Assembly: GCF_019904175.1 (NCBI RefSeq) | Contig: NZ_CP061913.1 | Location: 9,238,001-9,302,000 of the forward strand | Length of the DNA stretch: 64,000 nucleotides | Source: Dactylosporangium vinaceum | GTDB taxonomy: Bacteria > Actinomycetota > Actinomycetes > Mycobacteriales > Micromonosporaceae | Reading direction: 5' to 3' | Shown here: piece by piece, positions 41,071 to 49,209 of the stretch | Numbering within the stretch: position 1 is the first letter of the stretch | How the letters are laid out: each line of letters begins with the position of its first letter | The notes under the pieces: generated by a model | The model's input: the letters and a program-made list of their open reading frames with translations, nothing else | What the model was told of the DNA's origin: nothing | Database searches by the model: none | Program-made: the position numbers and the translations under genes

Positions 41071-42108
41071 ATGCTCGCTCCCGCAATGCGCAACGCGCTG
41101 ACCCCGCCCGCCGCTCCCCCCGCCGACAAGCACCCGGGCGAGCGCGGCGACAGCGCCCGCCCGGCGCGCGCCGAGAGCAACGCCACCGACCGGACGGCGC
41201 GCGCCGAGCGCGACGCCACCGACCGGACGGTGCGCGCCGAGCAGGACGCGACCGACCCGACGGCGCACACCGAGCGCGACGTAACCGACCCGACGGCGCG
41301 CGCCGAGCGCGACGTGAGCGACCGGACGGCGCGCGCCGAGCGAAGCATCGCCGACCGGCCGGCGTGCGCCGAGAGCGCTGCCGGGGAGATCGCGGGGGGC
41401 GACAATACGGCGGTGACTCCCCGCGCACGGCCGTACGTGGTGCTCAGCTGCGCGATGTCCCTCGACGGCTACCTCGACGACGCCACCGACGAGCGGCTGG
41501 TGCTCTCCAACAGCGAGGACCTCGACCGCGTCGACGCCATGCGGGCCGGCTGCGACGCGATACTCGTCGGGGCCAACACCATCCGCCGCGACAACCCGCG
41601 GCTGCTCGTGCGCGCACAAGCGCGGCGCGAGCAGCGGGCCGAGAACGGGCTGTCGCCGCAGCCGGCCAAGGTCGCCATCTTCGGCCACGGCGACGTCGAC
41701 CCGGAGTCGCGGTTCTTCACCGACGGCGACACCGACAAGATCGTGTACTGCGCGACAAAGACCGCCGGGCGCAACCGGACCCGGCTCGGCGACCGGGCCG
41801 AGGTCGTCGACGGCGGTGAGCCGGTCGACCTCGAACTGGCCCTGGAGGATCTGGCCGCCCGCGGGGTCGGGCGGCTGCTTGTCGAGGGCGGCAGCACTGT
41901 CCACACGATGTTCCTGACCGCCGGCCTGGTCGACGAGCTGCACCTCGTGGTCGCCCCGTTCTTCGTCGGCGACGGGCGCGCGCCCCGATTCGTCGGCGAC
42001 GGGCAGTTTCCGTGGCACCGCGGCAATCGGGCCACCATGGTGGATGTACGGCGCATGGATGACGTGGTACTGCTTCGCTACGCCCTCTCCGACCGATTCG
42101 AGGCTTGA
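41071..42108 (+). CDS. RibD C-terminal-type reductase with repeat-expanded N-terminus
   Basis: 345-aa protein of the dihydrofolate reductase-like RibD_C family. The catalytic domain begins near residue 118 (RPYVVLSCAMSLDGYLDD). It includes RAGCDAILVGANTIRRDNPRL, RLLVEGGSTVHTMFL and LHLVVAPFFVGDG, the usual NADPH and pyrimidine-binding segments. No deaminase domain is present, so it may reduce the ribosylamino-pyrimidinone before deamination. Residues about 32-104 are an 11-residue repeat (ARAERDATDRT-like). GTG 41413 could alternatively start a normal-length 231-aa enzyme. ATG 41071, 4 nt after the cyclohydrolase stop, keeps the repeat in frame. It shares one base with the next gene. Confidence 0.85.
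   Translation: MLAPAMRNALTPPAAPPADKHPGERGDSARPARAESNATDRTARAERDATDRTVRAEQDATDPTAHTERDVTDPTARAERDVSDRTARAERSIADRPACAESAAGEIAGGDNTAVTPRARPYVVLSCAMSLDGYLDDATDERLVLSNSEDLDRVDAMRAGCDAILVGANTIRRDNPRLLVRAQARREQRAENGLSPQPAKVAIFGHGDVDPESRFFTDGDTDKIVYCATKTAGRNRTRLGDRAEVVDGGEPVDLELALEDLAARGVGRLLVEGGSTVHTMFLTAGLVDELHLVVAPFFVGDGRAPRFVGDGQFPWHRGNRATMVDVRRMDDVVLLRYALSDRFEA
41164..41380 (+). repeat. 33-bp tandem repeat, six full copies and a partial
   Basis: Units of 33 bp begin at 41164, 41197, 41230, 41263, 41296 and 41329, each starting G(C/T)GCGCGCCGAG or a near variant and ending GACC(G/C)G(A/C)CG. A partial unit follows. The array lies inside the reductase frame and encodes an 11-residue repeat. Confidence 0.9.
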
Positions 42109-43586
42109 TGAACCCCCTGCCGCGCCGCTCTCCGAGCTCCCCGCCCGCCGCCGCGGGCGCTGCGCTCCCGGACCGGGGCTCGACACTCTCAGTGCTCGAC
42201 GGTGCCCTGCCGCCGGTGCGCACGCCCGACCCGCGGGCCGCGGTCAGCGAGCGCGTGCGCAGCCACCGGCGGCCGCGGGGCGGCACGGGTCCGCAGCGGG
42301 CGTCGTTCGCGCTGCTCGCCGTCGCGATCGCCAACGCGGTGGTGGTCGAGGCGCTGTTCTTCACCGCCTCCGACGCACCGAACCTCATGCTCGCCGTCGG
42401 GCGTTTCCTGGGCCTGCACGCGGCGGTGGTGCTCGCGCTGCAGCTGGTGCTCGTGGCCCGGGTGCCGTGGCTGGACCGGCGGCTCGGCATGGGCCAGCTG
42501 ACCGTCTGGCACCGCTGGGTCGGCATCACGCTCGCGTGGACGATCATCGTGCACGCCACGCTCGCCTCGTGGGCGTACGCCCGGATCAACAACTGGCCCT
42601 TCGACACGCTCAAGGACAAGTGGCTGGGCTCGCTCGGCACGCTCGCCGGCATCGTCTCGGGGACCGTGCTGCTCGTCGTGGTCCTGGCCTCCACCCGGTT
42701 CCTGCGCCGCCGCCTGCCCTACGAGCTCTGGCATGCGGTACACCTCGGAACCTATGCGGTTGTTGCCTTCGCCATCGTCCATCAGACCATCGAGAACCCG
42801 ATCTCCCAGCCCGCGACCTGGGCCAAGGCGTACTGGTGGGCGCTGTGGACGGTCGCGATCGGCCTGTTCGTGTGCGGCCGGCTACTGCTGCCGCTGTACC
42901 GCAACCTCCGCCACAATCTGCGGGTGTCCGACGTGGTCGCTGAATCCGAGGACGTGACGTCGGTGTACGTGACCGGCCGCGACCTCGCCAAGATGCCCCT
43001 GGACGCGGGCCAGTTCTTCCTGTGGCGCTTCCTCACCCCGGCCCGCTGGTGGCAGGTCAACCCGTGGTCGCTCTCGAAGGCCCCGGACGGTCAGAGCCTG
43101 CGCCTCACCGCGAAGGCCGTCGGCGGCGGCAGCGCGGGCCTGCGCAAACTCCGGGTGGGCACCCGGGTCTTCGTCGAGGGGCCGTACGGCGCCTTCACCA
43201 GCAAGCACCGGATGAAGTCGAACTCGCTGCTCATCGCGGGCGGCGTGGGCATCACCCCGATCCGCTCGCTGATGGAGTCGCTCGACGGCAACATCGTGGT
43301 CCTGTACCGCGCCCGCTCCGAGGCCGACGCCCCGCTGCTGAGCGAGCTGCGCCACCTCGCCGTCAGCCGGCGGGCGAAGCTGCAGCTGGTCACCGGCCGC
43401 ACCAGGGACACGCAGCCCGCCCCGCTGAGTGCGGAGCACCTGCTGGCCGCGGTCCCCGACATCAAGCAGCGCGACGTGTACGTCTGCGGCCCCACCGCCA
43501 TGACCAACGCGGTCCTGGCCGCCCTGCGCCAGATCGGCGTCCCGAAGACCCAGATGCACGCCGAGGTCTTCGCCATGGCGGACTAG
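42108..43586 (+). CDS. Ferric-reductase-like transmembrane flavoprotein
   Basis: 492-aa membrane oxidoreductase. The N-terminal 60 residues are Pro/Arg-rich and cytosolic. About six membrane helices follow with spaced histidines suited to bis-His heme (FLGLHAAVV, VWHRWVGITLAWTIIVHATLA, YELWHAVHLGTYAVVAFAIVH). The cytosolic C-terminus is FNR-like: the FAD region is AGQFFLWRFL then VNPWSLSKAP, GPYGAF follows, and the NAD(P) region is IAGGVGITPIRSL and DVYVCGPTAMTNAV. It moves electrons from NAD(P)H through FAD and heme across the membrane. ATG 42108 overlaps the reductase stop by one base, tying a transmembrane electron step to the pterin/flavin-like pathway. Confidence 0.88.
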   Translation: MNPLPRRSPSSPPAAAGAALPDRGSTLSVLDGALPPVRTPDPRAAVSERVRSHRRPRGGTGPQRASFALLAVAIANAVVVEALFFTASDAPNLMLAVGRFLGLHAAVVLALQLVLVARVPWLDRRLGMGQLTVWHRWVGITLAWTIIVHATLASWAYARINNWPFDTLKDKWLGSLGTLAGIVSGTVLLVVVLASTRFLRRRLPYELWHAVHLGTYAVVAFAIVHQTIENPISQPATWAKAYWWALWTVAIGLFVCGRLLLPLYRNLRHNLRVSDVVAESEDVTSVYVTGRDLAKMPLDAGQFFLWRFLTPARWWQVNPWSLSKAPDGQSLRLTAKAVGGGSAGLRKLRVGTRVFVEGPYGAFTSKHRMKSNSLLIAGGVGITPIRSLMESLDGNIVVLYRARSEADAPLLSELRHLAVSRRAKLQLVTGRTRDTQPAPLSAEHLLAAVPDIKQRDVYVCGPTAMTNAVLAALRQIGVPKTQMHAEVFAMAD

Positions 43587-43683
43587 TCGCCGGCCGGTTG
43601 CGCTTCGGTGCCGGGGTCTCACGAACGCCCGGGCGGCGCCGAAGTCAGCTCCGACAGCGGCCGGCGACCGAAGGGGCACGACC

Positions 43684-43968
43684 TTGGCACTCATCGTGTT
43701 CGTGGTACTGATCGTGCTCGCCGCGGGTGCGGAAGCGTTGCTGCCGCGGCGCAACCGTCCCCGGCCCGAGCCGGCCGATCGCCACCACGGGCCCGACGAG
43801 GACTTCTCGTTCGCGCTGCGCTCCGGCCTGGCCCCGATCCGGGGATACGCGGAGATTCTCGGCGACCGCGTGCACGGCGACGACGACCGCCGCATGATCC
43901 GGGCCATCGAGCACCACGCCGATCGGCTGACGGTGCTCGCCGACCGGCTGCGAACCGAGCGCGCCTGA
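43684..43968 (+). CDS. Small membrane protein with HisKA-like helix
   Basis: 94-aa protein from TTG 43684, preceded by GGGG. One N-terminal membrane segment (ALIVFVVLIVLAAGAEALL) precedes a basic linker. DFSFALRSGLAPIRGYAEIL and DRRMIRAIEHHADRLTVLADRL resemble the dimerisation helices of a histidine kinase, without the H-box His in its usual place and without an ATPase domain. It could be a decayed kinase fragment or a small kinase-interacting protein. It is convergent with der, 3 nt apart. Confidence 0.6.
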   Translation: MALIVFVVLIVLAAGAEALLPRRNRPRPEPADRHHGPDEDFSFALRSGLAPIRGYAEILGDRVHGDDDRRMIRAIEHHADRLTVLADRLRTERA

Positions 43969-43971
43969 GAA

Positions 43972-45339
43972 CTACTTCTTGTTCTTCTTGCGCGGCTTGA
44001 CGGTGATGTGGATCGGGGTGCCGGTGAAGTCGAACTCCTCGCGGAGCTTGCGCTCCACGAAGCGGACGTAGCCCGGGTCCAGCACGCCCGTCGTGAACAG
44101 GACGAACTTCGGCGGCGAGACGCCGGCCTGCGTGGCGAACAGCACGCGTGGGGCGCGACCGCCGCGGATCGGGTGCGGCGTGGCCTGGACCAGCGCGGTG
44201 AGCCACTGGTTGAGCTGGCCGGTGGGGACCCGGCGCTCCCAGTTGCTCAGCGCGGTGCGCAGCGCCGGAGCCAGCTTGTCCACCGCGCGGCCGGTCAGCG
44301 CCGAGACGTTGACGCGGACGGCCCACGGGACCCGGCGCAGCTCGCGGTCGATCTCCTTGCTGAGCTGGTAACGGCGGTCGTCGTCGACCAGGTCCCACTT
44401 GTTGAACGCGATGACCAGGGCCCGCCCCGACTCGATGACCATCGTGATGATGCGCTGGTCCTGCTCCGAGATCACCTCGCTGGCGTCGAGCAGGACGATG
44501 GCGACCTCGGCCGCCTCGATGGCGGCGTTGGTGCGCAGCGAGGCGTAGTACTCGGTGCCGCTCGCGTGGGAGACCCGCTTGCGCAGGCCCGCCGTGTCGA
44601 CCAGGTGCCAGGTCTCGCCGCCGAACTCCACGAAGCTGTCCACGGGGTCGACGGTGGTGCCGGCCACCGAGTCGACGACCGCCCGCTCCTCCTTGGCCAG
44701 CTTGTTGAGCAGCGAGGACTTGCCCACGTTCGGACGGCCCACGAGGGCGATGCGGCGCGGGCCGGCCTCTCGCGGTACAACCGGGCGGGCTTCTGGAAGG
44801 TTTTCGAGGATCTTGTCGAGAAGGTCGCCGGACCCGCGGCCGTGCAGGGCCGACACGGGGAAGGGCTCCCCCAGCCCCAGGCCCCACAGGCTGGAGATCT
44901 CGTGCTCGAGGCGCTCGTTGTCGACCTTGTTCGCCACGAGGATGACCTTGCGTCCGCTGCGGCGGAGCATCCGGACGGCGGCCTCGTCGTCGGCGGTCGG
45001 CGGGATCGTGGCGTCGACGACGAACAGGACGACGTCGGCGGTCTGCGCGGCGATCTCGGCCTGGGTGGCGATGGCCTTGGCCCGCTCGCGGGCGTCGGGG
45101 AGCCAGCCGCCGGTGTCGACGATGGTGAAGTTGCGGCCCGACCACTCGGCGTCGTAGGCGATCCGGTCGCGGGTCACCCCGGCCACGTCCTCGACCACCG
45201 CCTGGCGGCGCCCGAGGACCCGGTTCACCAGCGTGGACTTGCCGACGTTGGGACGCCCGACGACGGCCACGATCGGCAGCGCAAACTCGACGTCCTCGTC
45301 CGTACTGAACTCGAAGACGTCTTCTGACACATCGCTCAC
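43972..45339 (-). CDS. der: Ribosome biogenesis GTPase Der (EngA)
   Basis: 455-aa double GTPase needed for 50S subunit maturation. The two G domains each show GRPNVGKSTL/GRPNVGKSSL (P-loop), a DTGGW/DTAGL switch, and NKVD/NKWD specificity motifs. A KH-like C-terminal domain ends in basic KPRKKNKK. ATG 45339 overlaps the cmk stop by 4 nt, the usual actinobacterial cmk-der arrangement, so the two are co-expressed. Length is normal for the family. Confidence 0.97.
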   Translation of the reverse strand: MSDVSEDVFEFSTDEDVEFALPIVAVVGRPNVGKSTLVNRVLGRRQAVVEDVAGVTRDRIAYDAEWSGRNFTIVDTGGWLPDARERAKAIATQAEIAAQTADVVLFVVDATIPPTADDEAAVRMLRRSGRKVILVANKVDNERLEHEISSLWGLGLGEPFPVSALHGRGSGDLLDKILENLPEARPVVPREAGPRRIALVGRPNVGKSSLLNKLAKEERAVVDSVAGTTVDPVDSFVEFGGETWHLVDTAGLRKRVSHASGTEYYASLRTNAAIEAAEVAIVLLDASEVISEQDQRIITMVIESGRALVIAFNKWDLVDDDRRYQLSKEIDRELRRVPWAVRVNVSALTGRAVDKLAPALRTALSNWERRVPTGQLNQWLTALVQATPHPIRGGRAPRVLFATQAGVSPPKFVLFTTGVLDPGYVRFVERKLREEFDFTGTPIHITVKPRKKNKK

Positions 45340-46007
45340 GCCATCACCTTGTCGAGCATTTGTCGGAGCCGCTCGACCACCTCGTCGATGCCGAGCTCGG
45401 TGGTGTCGAGCACCACGGCGTCGTCGGCCTGGCGGAGGGGGTCGGCGGCGCGGGTGGAGTCGAGGCGGTCGCGGCGGGCGAGGTCGGCCGCGGTGGCGGC
45501 CTGGCTGGCAGCGTTCTCGGAGCTGCGGCGGCGGGCCCGCTCCTCGGCGTCGGCGGTCAGGTAGACCTTCAGGTCGGCGTCGGGGGCGACGACGGTACCG
45601 ATGTCACGCCCCTCGACCACGATCCGCTCGGATTCGGCGATGATCGCGCGCTGGCGGTCGACGAGGAGGCGGCGCACGGCCGGCACCGCGGACACCGCCG
45701 ACACCGCGGAGGTGACCTCGGCTCCGCGGATCTCGCGGTCGACGCCGATGCCGTCGACGCTGATGTGCGGGGTCGCCGGGTCGGTGCCGATGGTCAGCTC
45801 GACGCTCTCGGCGACCGCGGCGATCTTCACGGCGTCGCCCAGGTCGACGTTGTCGCGCAGCACCGCGTAGGTGACCGCGCGGTACATCGCGCCGGTGTCC
45901 AGGTAACGCGCGTCGATCGCCTGGGCGACCCGCCGGGAGATGGTGGACTTGCCGGAGCCCGACGGCCCGTCGACGGCAATTACCAATTGCCGACCCTCGT
46001 CGTGCAC
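45336..46007 (-). CDS. cmk: Cytidylate kinase
   Basis: 223-aa (d)CMP kinase. P-loop GPSGSGKST, LDTGAMYRAVTY for nucleoside binding and VVEGRDIGTVVAPDADLKVYLTA are characteristic. The start taken is GTG 46007, with GAGGAG 7 nt upstream; an in-frame ATG 33 nt further out lacks such support. It is coupled to der. Confidence 0.95.
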   Translation of the reverse strand: MHDEGRQLVIAVDGPSGSGKSTISRRVAQAIDARYLDTGAMYRAVTYAVLRDNVDLGDAVKIAAVAESVELTIGTDPATPHISVDGIGVDREIRGAEVTSAVSAVSAVPAVRRLLVDRQRAIIAESERIVVEGRDIGTVVAPDADLKVYLTADAEERARRRSSENAASQAATAADLARRDRLDSTRAADPLRQADDAVVLDTTELGIDEVVERLRQMLDKVMA

Positions 46008-46069
46008 GCCCGTCTCCTCTGGCTCGATGAAACCCTTCAAAACAGTACCTGTCCCGCCGATGACCGTTC

Positions 46070-46600
46070 CTACGGGAGTGCGCCGGGGCGCTCGTCACAA
46101 GGGTCGTACGAGCCGGTGACGCAGGGCTCACCCATCGTCTTGTCGACCTCGGGCAGGCGGCCGAGCACCGTCTGGGCGATCTCGAGCAGCGCGTCGACCT
46201 GGTCCGGGCGCAGCGCGTCGAAGAACCAGTGCCGCACGTGGGCCACGTGCCGGGGCGCCGCCGCGGCGACCGCCTCCCAGCCGGCCTCGGTCAGCACGAC
46301 GAAGGCGCCGCGCGGGTCGTCGGCGCAGGGCTCCCGGGCGACGAGCCCGCGGGCCGTCATCCGGGTGATCTGGTGGGTCAGCCGGGTCTTCTCCCAGTCG
46401 GCGGCCAGGCGCAGCTGGAAGATCCGCAGCCGGCCGCCGGGGGCCTCCGACAGGCTGGCCAGCACGAGGTACTCCGAGATCGTGAGCCCCGTCTCACGCA
46501 GCAGCTGACGGGCAGTGCGCCGCTGGACCTCGGAGTTGAGCGTGTTGTACGCCCGCCAGGCCCGCTGCTCCCGCTCGTCGAGCCACTCGGGGTTCGTCAC
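46070..46600 (-). CDS. MarR-family transcriptional regulator
   Basis: 176-aa winged-helix regulator, GTG 46600. The DNA-binding core runs LTISEYLVLASLSEAPGGRLRIFQLRLAADWEKTRLTHQI TRMTARGLV, followed by the wing containing DPRGAFVVLTEAG. It is divergent from an NADPH-dependent FMN reductase gene. Two GGTGA-N4-TCACC palindromes lie in the 93-nt gap, which fits a repressor controlling itself and the reductase. The effector is unknown, possibly a quinone, phenolic or oxidant by family analogy. Confidence 0.9.
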   Translation of the reverse strand: MTNPEWLDEREQRAWRAYNTLNSEVQRRTARQLLRETGLTISEYLVLASLSEAPGGRLRIFQLRLAADWEKTRLTHQITRMTARGLVAREPCADDPRGAFVVLTEAGWEAVAAAAPRHVAHVRHWFFDALRPDQVDALLEIAQTVLGRLPEVDKTMGEPCVTGSYDPCDERPGALP

Positions 46601-46620
46601 ACCGAAAGTCTACGGCCATG

Positions 46621-46634
46621 GGTGACACATCACC
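46621..46634. promoter_or_regulatory. Palindromic operator GGTGACACATCACC
   Basis: Inverted repeat GGTGA-CACA-TCACC, 21 nt from the MarR start codon. Candidate MarR-binding site; a second copy lies 35 bp away. Confidence 0.7.
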
Positions 46635-46655
46635 CTTGGCGTGAGCTATGGTCTT

Positions 46656-46669
46656 GGTGACACGTCACC
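46656..46669. promoter_or_regulatory. Palindromic operator GGTGACACGTCACC
   Basis: Second GGTGA-N4-TCACC copy, 25 nt before the reductase start codon and close to its ribosome-binding site. Binding here would block reductase transcription. Confidence 0.7.
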
Positions 46670-46693
46670 CTACGCGTGAAGGAACGAACCACC

Positions 46694-47254
46694 ATGACGA
46701 AGGTCGGGATCATCCTCGGCAGCACCCGCCCGGGCCGTAACGGCGAAGCCGTGGCCAAGTGGGTGTACGACATCGCCAGCAAGCGCACGGACGCGGAGTT
46801 CGAGCTGGTCGACCTGCTCGACTACAAGCTGCCGCACCTGGACGAGGCCGCCCCGCCGTCCTTCGGCCAGTACGCGAACGACCACACCAAGCAGTGGTCG
46901 GCCAAGATCTCCCAGTTCGACGCGTACATCTTCGTCACGCCCGAGTACAACCACTCGACGAGCGGCGCGCTGAAGAACGCGATCGACTTCCTCTACACCG
47001 AGTGGAACAACAAGGCGGCCGGCTTCGTGAGCTACGGCTCGGCCGGCGGCACCCGCGCCGTGGAGCACCTGCGGCTCATCGCGGCCGAGCTGCAGATCGC
47101 CGACGTGCGCGCGCAGGTGGCGCTGTCGCTGTTCACCGACTTCGAGAACTTCAGCGTCTTCAAGCCGGGCCCGCAGCACGAGACCACGCTCAACACGGTG
47201 CTCGACCAGACCATCGCGTGGGGCCAGGCCTTGTCGACCCTCCGCAAGGGCTGA
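46694..47254 (+). CDS. NAD(P)H-dependent FMN reductase
   Basis: 186-aa flavodoxin-fold reductase. ATG 46694 is preceded by AAGGAA. The FMN phosphate loop is LGSTRPGRNGEAVAKWV, and FVTPEYNHSTSGALKNAIDFLY is the conserved P-E-Y-N segment contacting flavin. SYGSAGGTRAVEHLR completes the family pattern. It is a cytosolic quinone or azo-type reductase by family. The divergent MarR gene and the paired palindromes indicate inducible control. Confidence 0.93.
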   Translation: MTKVGIILGSTRPGRNGEAVAKWVYDIASKRTDAEFELVDLLDYKLPHLDEAAPPSFGQYANDHTKQWSAKISQFDAYIFVTPEYNHSTSGALKNAIDFLYTEWNNKAAGFVSYGSAGGTRAVEHLRLIAAELQIADVRAQVALSLFTDFENFSVFKPGPQHETTLNTVLDQTIAWGQALSTLRKG

Positions 47255-47266
47255 GAGAGAACCCGG

Positions 47267-48241
47267 CTAGATCGCTCGGGAGAAGCGCGCGGCCAGCTCA
47301 GCGCCGGCCGCGCGCAGCTCCGGCGGCCCGACCAGCTCGAAGTCGTGCCCGAACATCCCGAACCACGCGGCCAGCCCGGCCCAGGACCACGAGCCGGCGG
47401 TCACCCGGCACCGGTCCGGCCCGTCGTCCTCGACGAGCCCCTGGCCACGGATCCACTCGTTCGCGGCCGCGGCCGGCACGTGCAGGATCGCGGTGCCCCG
47501 GCACGGCGAGGCATCGTGGCGCTCGAACCGCTCCGCGATGAACTCGGCGACGTCAGCGGCCGGCAGGGCGCGCGGCCCGAACCGCGGCCCGTTCGGCGTA
47601 CGCGGTGTCATCCGGTCGACCCGATACGTGCGCCAGTCCGCCCGGTCGAGGTCCCAGCCGACGAGGTACCACCGCCCGCCCCAGGTCACCAGATGGTGCG
47701 GCTCGGCCCGGCGCGGCGGACCTTCGGCGGCCGCCGAGCCCTCGACCATCTCCCGTCGCCCCGCGTAGTCGAACCGCAGCACCTCCCGTGCCCGCACGGC
47801 GGTCCCGATCGCCAGCAGGTGCTCGGCGTCGATGTCCCCTTCGTGCCAGGAGCTCTTGGGAATCCGCGTCACCTGCAGCGCGTCGACCCGGTGCCGCAGC
47901 CGCGCGGGCATCACCTGCCGAACCGTCGCCAGGGCCCGCAGCGCCGCCTCCTGCACGCCCTGCACCGACATGGTCGCCGTCTGGAGCGCGACCGCCACGG
48001 CCACGGCCTGATCGTCGTCGAACAGCAGTGGCGGCAGCTCCGACCCGGCGTCGAGCCGATACCCGCCGTCCGGCCCGCGCGTGGCCTGCACCGGGTACCC
48101 GAGCTCACGCAGCCGGTCGACGTCCCGCCGCACCGTCCGCGGGCTCACCTCGAGCCGGTCCGCGAGCGTCCGTCCGGGCCAGTCCCGCCGCGCCTGGAGC
48201 AGCGACAGCAGGGCGAGCAGGCGGGCCGACGTCTCGAGCAT
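47267..48241 (-). CDS. YafY-type WYL-domain transcriptional regulator
   Basis: 324-aa regulator with an N-terminal DeoR-like helix-turn-helix (SARLLALLSLLQARRDWPGRTLADRLEVSPRTVRRDVDRL) and a WYL domain. The latter contains PHHLVTWGGRWYLVGWDLDRADWRTYRVDRM; the signature tripeptide is W-Y-L. A WCX-like C-terminus follows. ATG 48241 starts the HTH; upstream in-frame codons are not supported. It is convergent with the FMN reductase. The ligand is probably an oligonucleotide or nucleotide-like molecule by family, and the target is unknown. Confidence 0.93.
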   Translation of the reverse strand: MLETSARLLALLSLLQARRDWPGRTLADRLEVSPRTVRRDVDRLRELGYPVQATRGPDGGYRLDAGSELPPLLFDDDQAVAVAVALQTATMSVQGVQEAALRALATVRQVMPARLRHRVDALQVTRIPKSSWHEGDIDAEHLLAIGTAVRAREVLRFDYAGRREMVEGSAAAEGPPRRAEPHHLVTWGGRWYLVGWDLDRADWRTYRVDRMTPRTPNGPRFGPRALPAADVAEFIAERFERHDASPCRGTAILHVPAAAANEWIRGQGLVEDDGPDRCRVTAGSWSWAGLAAWFGMFGHDFELVGPPELRAAGAELAARFSRAI

Positions 48242-48408
48242 GGCCCCAGTATCGGCCGAATTGCGGACAGCAACAGACCGCAAAACGGATTCCGAGGCCG
48301 CTTCGCTCCCGCCCCGGGTAAGGGGGCTCAACGCCCCCTGCACCCCCTGCGGACAGTCACACGCCGGCCGCCGACCACCCGGCAACCGCCGTCGGCGAGG
48401 GCCGGCAG

Positions 48409-49209
48409 CTACTCGCCGACCGCCTTGAACAGGGCACCGATCTCACCCTGGTTCAGGTGGCGCGTCCGCCCCGGCCGCAGGTCGCCCAGCCGGATCGGCC
48501 CGATCTGCGTGCGGATGAGCCGCTGCACCGGGTGCCCGACCGCCTCGAACATCCGCCGCACGATGTGGTTGCGCCCCTCGTGCAGCACGACCTCGACGAG
48601 CGCGACCTTCCCGTAGGCGTCGACGACCCGGAACGAGTCCACCTTCACCGGCCCGTCGTCGAGCGCCACGCCGGCCTTGAGCTCCCGGCCCATCGACCGC
48701 GGCACCGGCCCCGGGATCTCGGCCTGGTACGTCTTCGCGACCTCGTAGGACGGGTGCATCAGCTTGTGCGCGAGCCCGCCGTCGTTGGTCAGCAGCAGCA
48801 GGCCCTCGCTCTCCTGGTCGAGCCGGCCGACGTGGAACACCCGCGTGTTGATGTTCGGCAGGAAGTCCGAGATCGCGTCCCGGCCCTTCTCGTCGTCCAT
48901 CGTGGAGACGACGCCGGCGGGCTTGTTCAGCGCGAGGTACACCATCCGGGTGTCGGTCATGAGCCGCGACCCGTCGACGTGAATGGCGTCCCGGGCCGCG
49001 TCGGCCTTGTCGCCGAGCGTGGCCTCCTTGCCGTTGACCGTCACCCGGCCCGCGTCGATCATGCGCTCACACGCGCGCCGCGACCCCAGTCCGGCCGCGG
49101 CCAGGATCTTCTGCAGCCGCTCCTCGTTGCGCGGCGGCTCCGCGTCGGGCGGCGCATCGAACGCCGATCCCTGGAACTCGGACTCTATGGACGGGTCAAC
49201 GCTGGGCAT
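48409..49209 (-). CDS. rluB: 23S rRNA pseudouridine synthase, RluB-like
   Basis: About 266-aa pseudouridine synthase. An S4 RNA-binding domain (ERLQKILAAAGLGSRRACERMI, AGRVTVNG) precedes the catalytic domain with HVGRLDQESEGLLLLTNDG (catalytic Asp in GRLD) and EGRNHIVRRMFEAVGHPVQRL. The start is ATG 49209 or 49221; both overlap the 3' end of scpB by 14 or 26 nt. Its position after scpB and before cmk is standard for actinobacteria. Confidence 0.95.
   Translation of the reverse strand: MPSVDPSIESEFQGSAFDAPPDAEPPRNEERLQKILAAAGLGSRRACERMIDAGRVTVNGKEATLGDKADAARDAIHVDGSRLMTDTRMVYLALNKPAGVVSTMDDEKGRDAISDFLPNINTRVFHVGRLDQESEGLLLLTNDGGLAHKLMHPSYEVAKTYQAEIPGPVPRSMGRELKAGVALDDGPVKVDSFRVVDAYGKVALVEVVLHEGRNHIVRRMFEAVGHPVQRLIRTQIGPIRLGDLRPGRTRHLNQGEIGALFKAVGE

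Noticed and set aside
41164..41380. Possible CRISPR or integron repeat
   Set aside because: 33-bp units are back to back and inside a reading frame; there are no spacers.
44008..45327. 439-codon plus-strand open frame opposite der
   Set aside because: Antisense shadow of an unambiguous Der GTPase.
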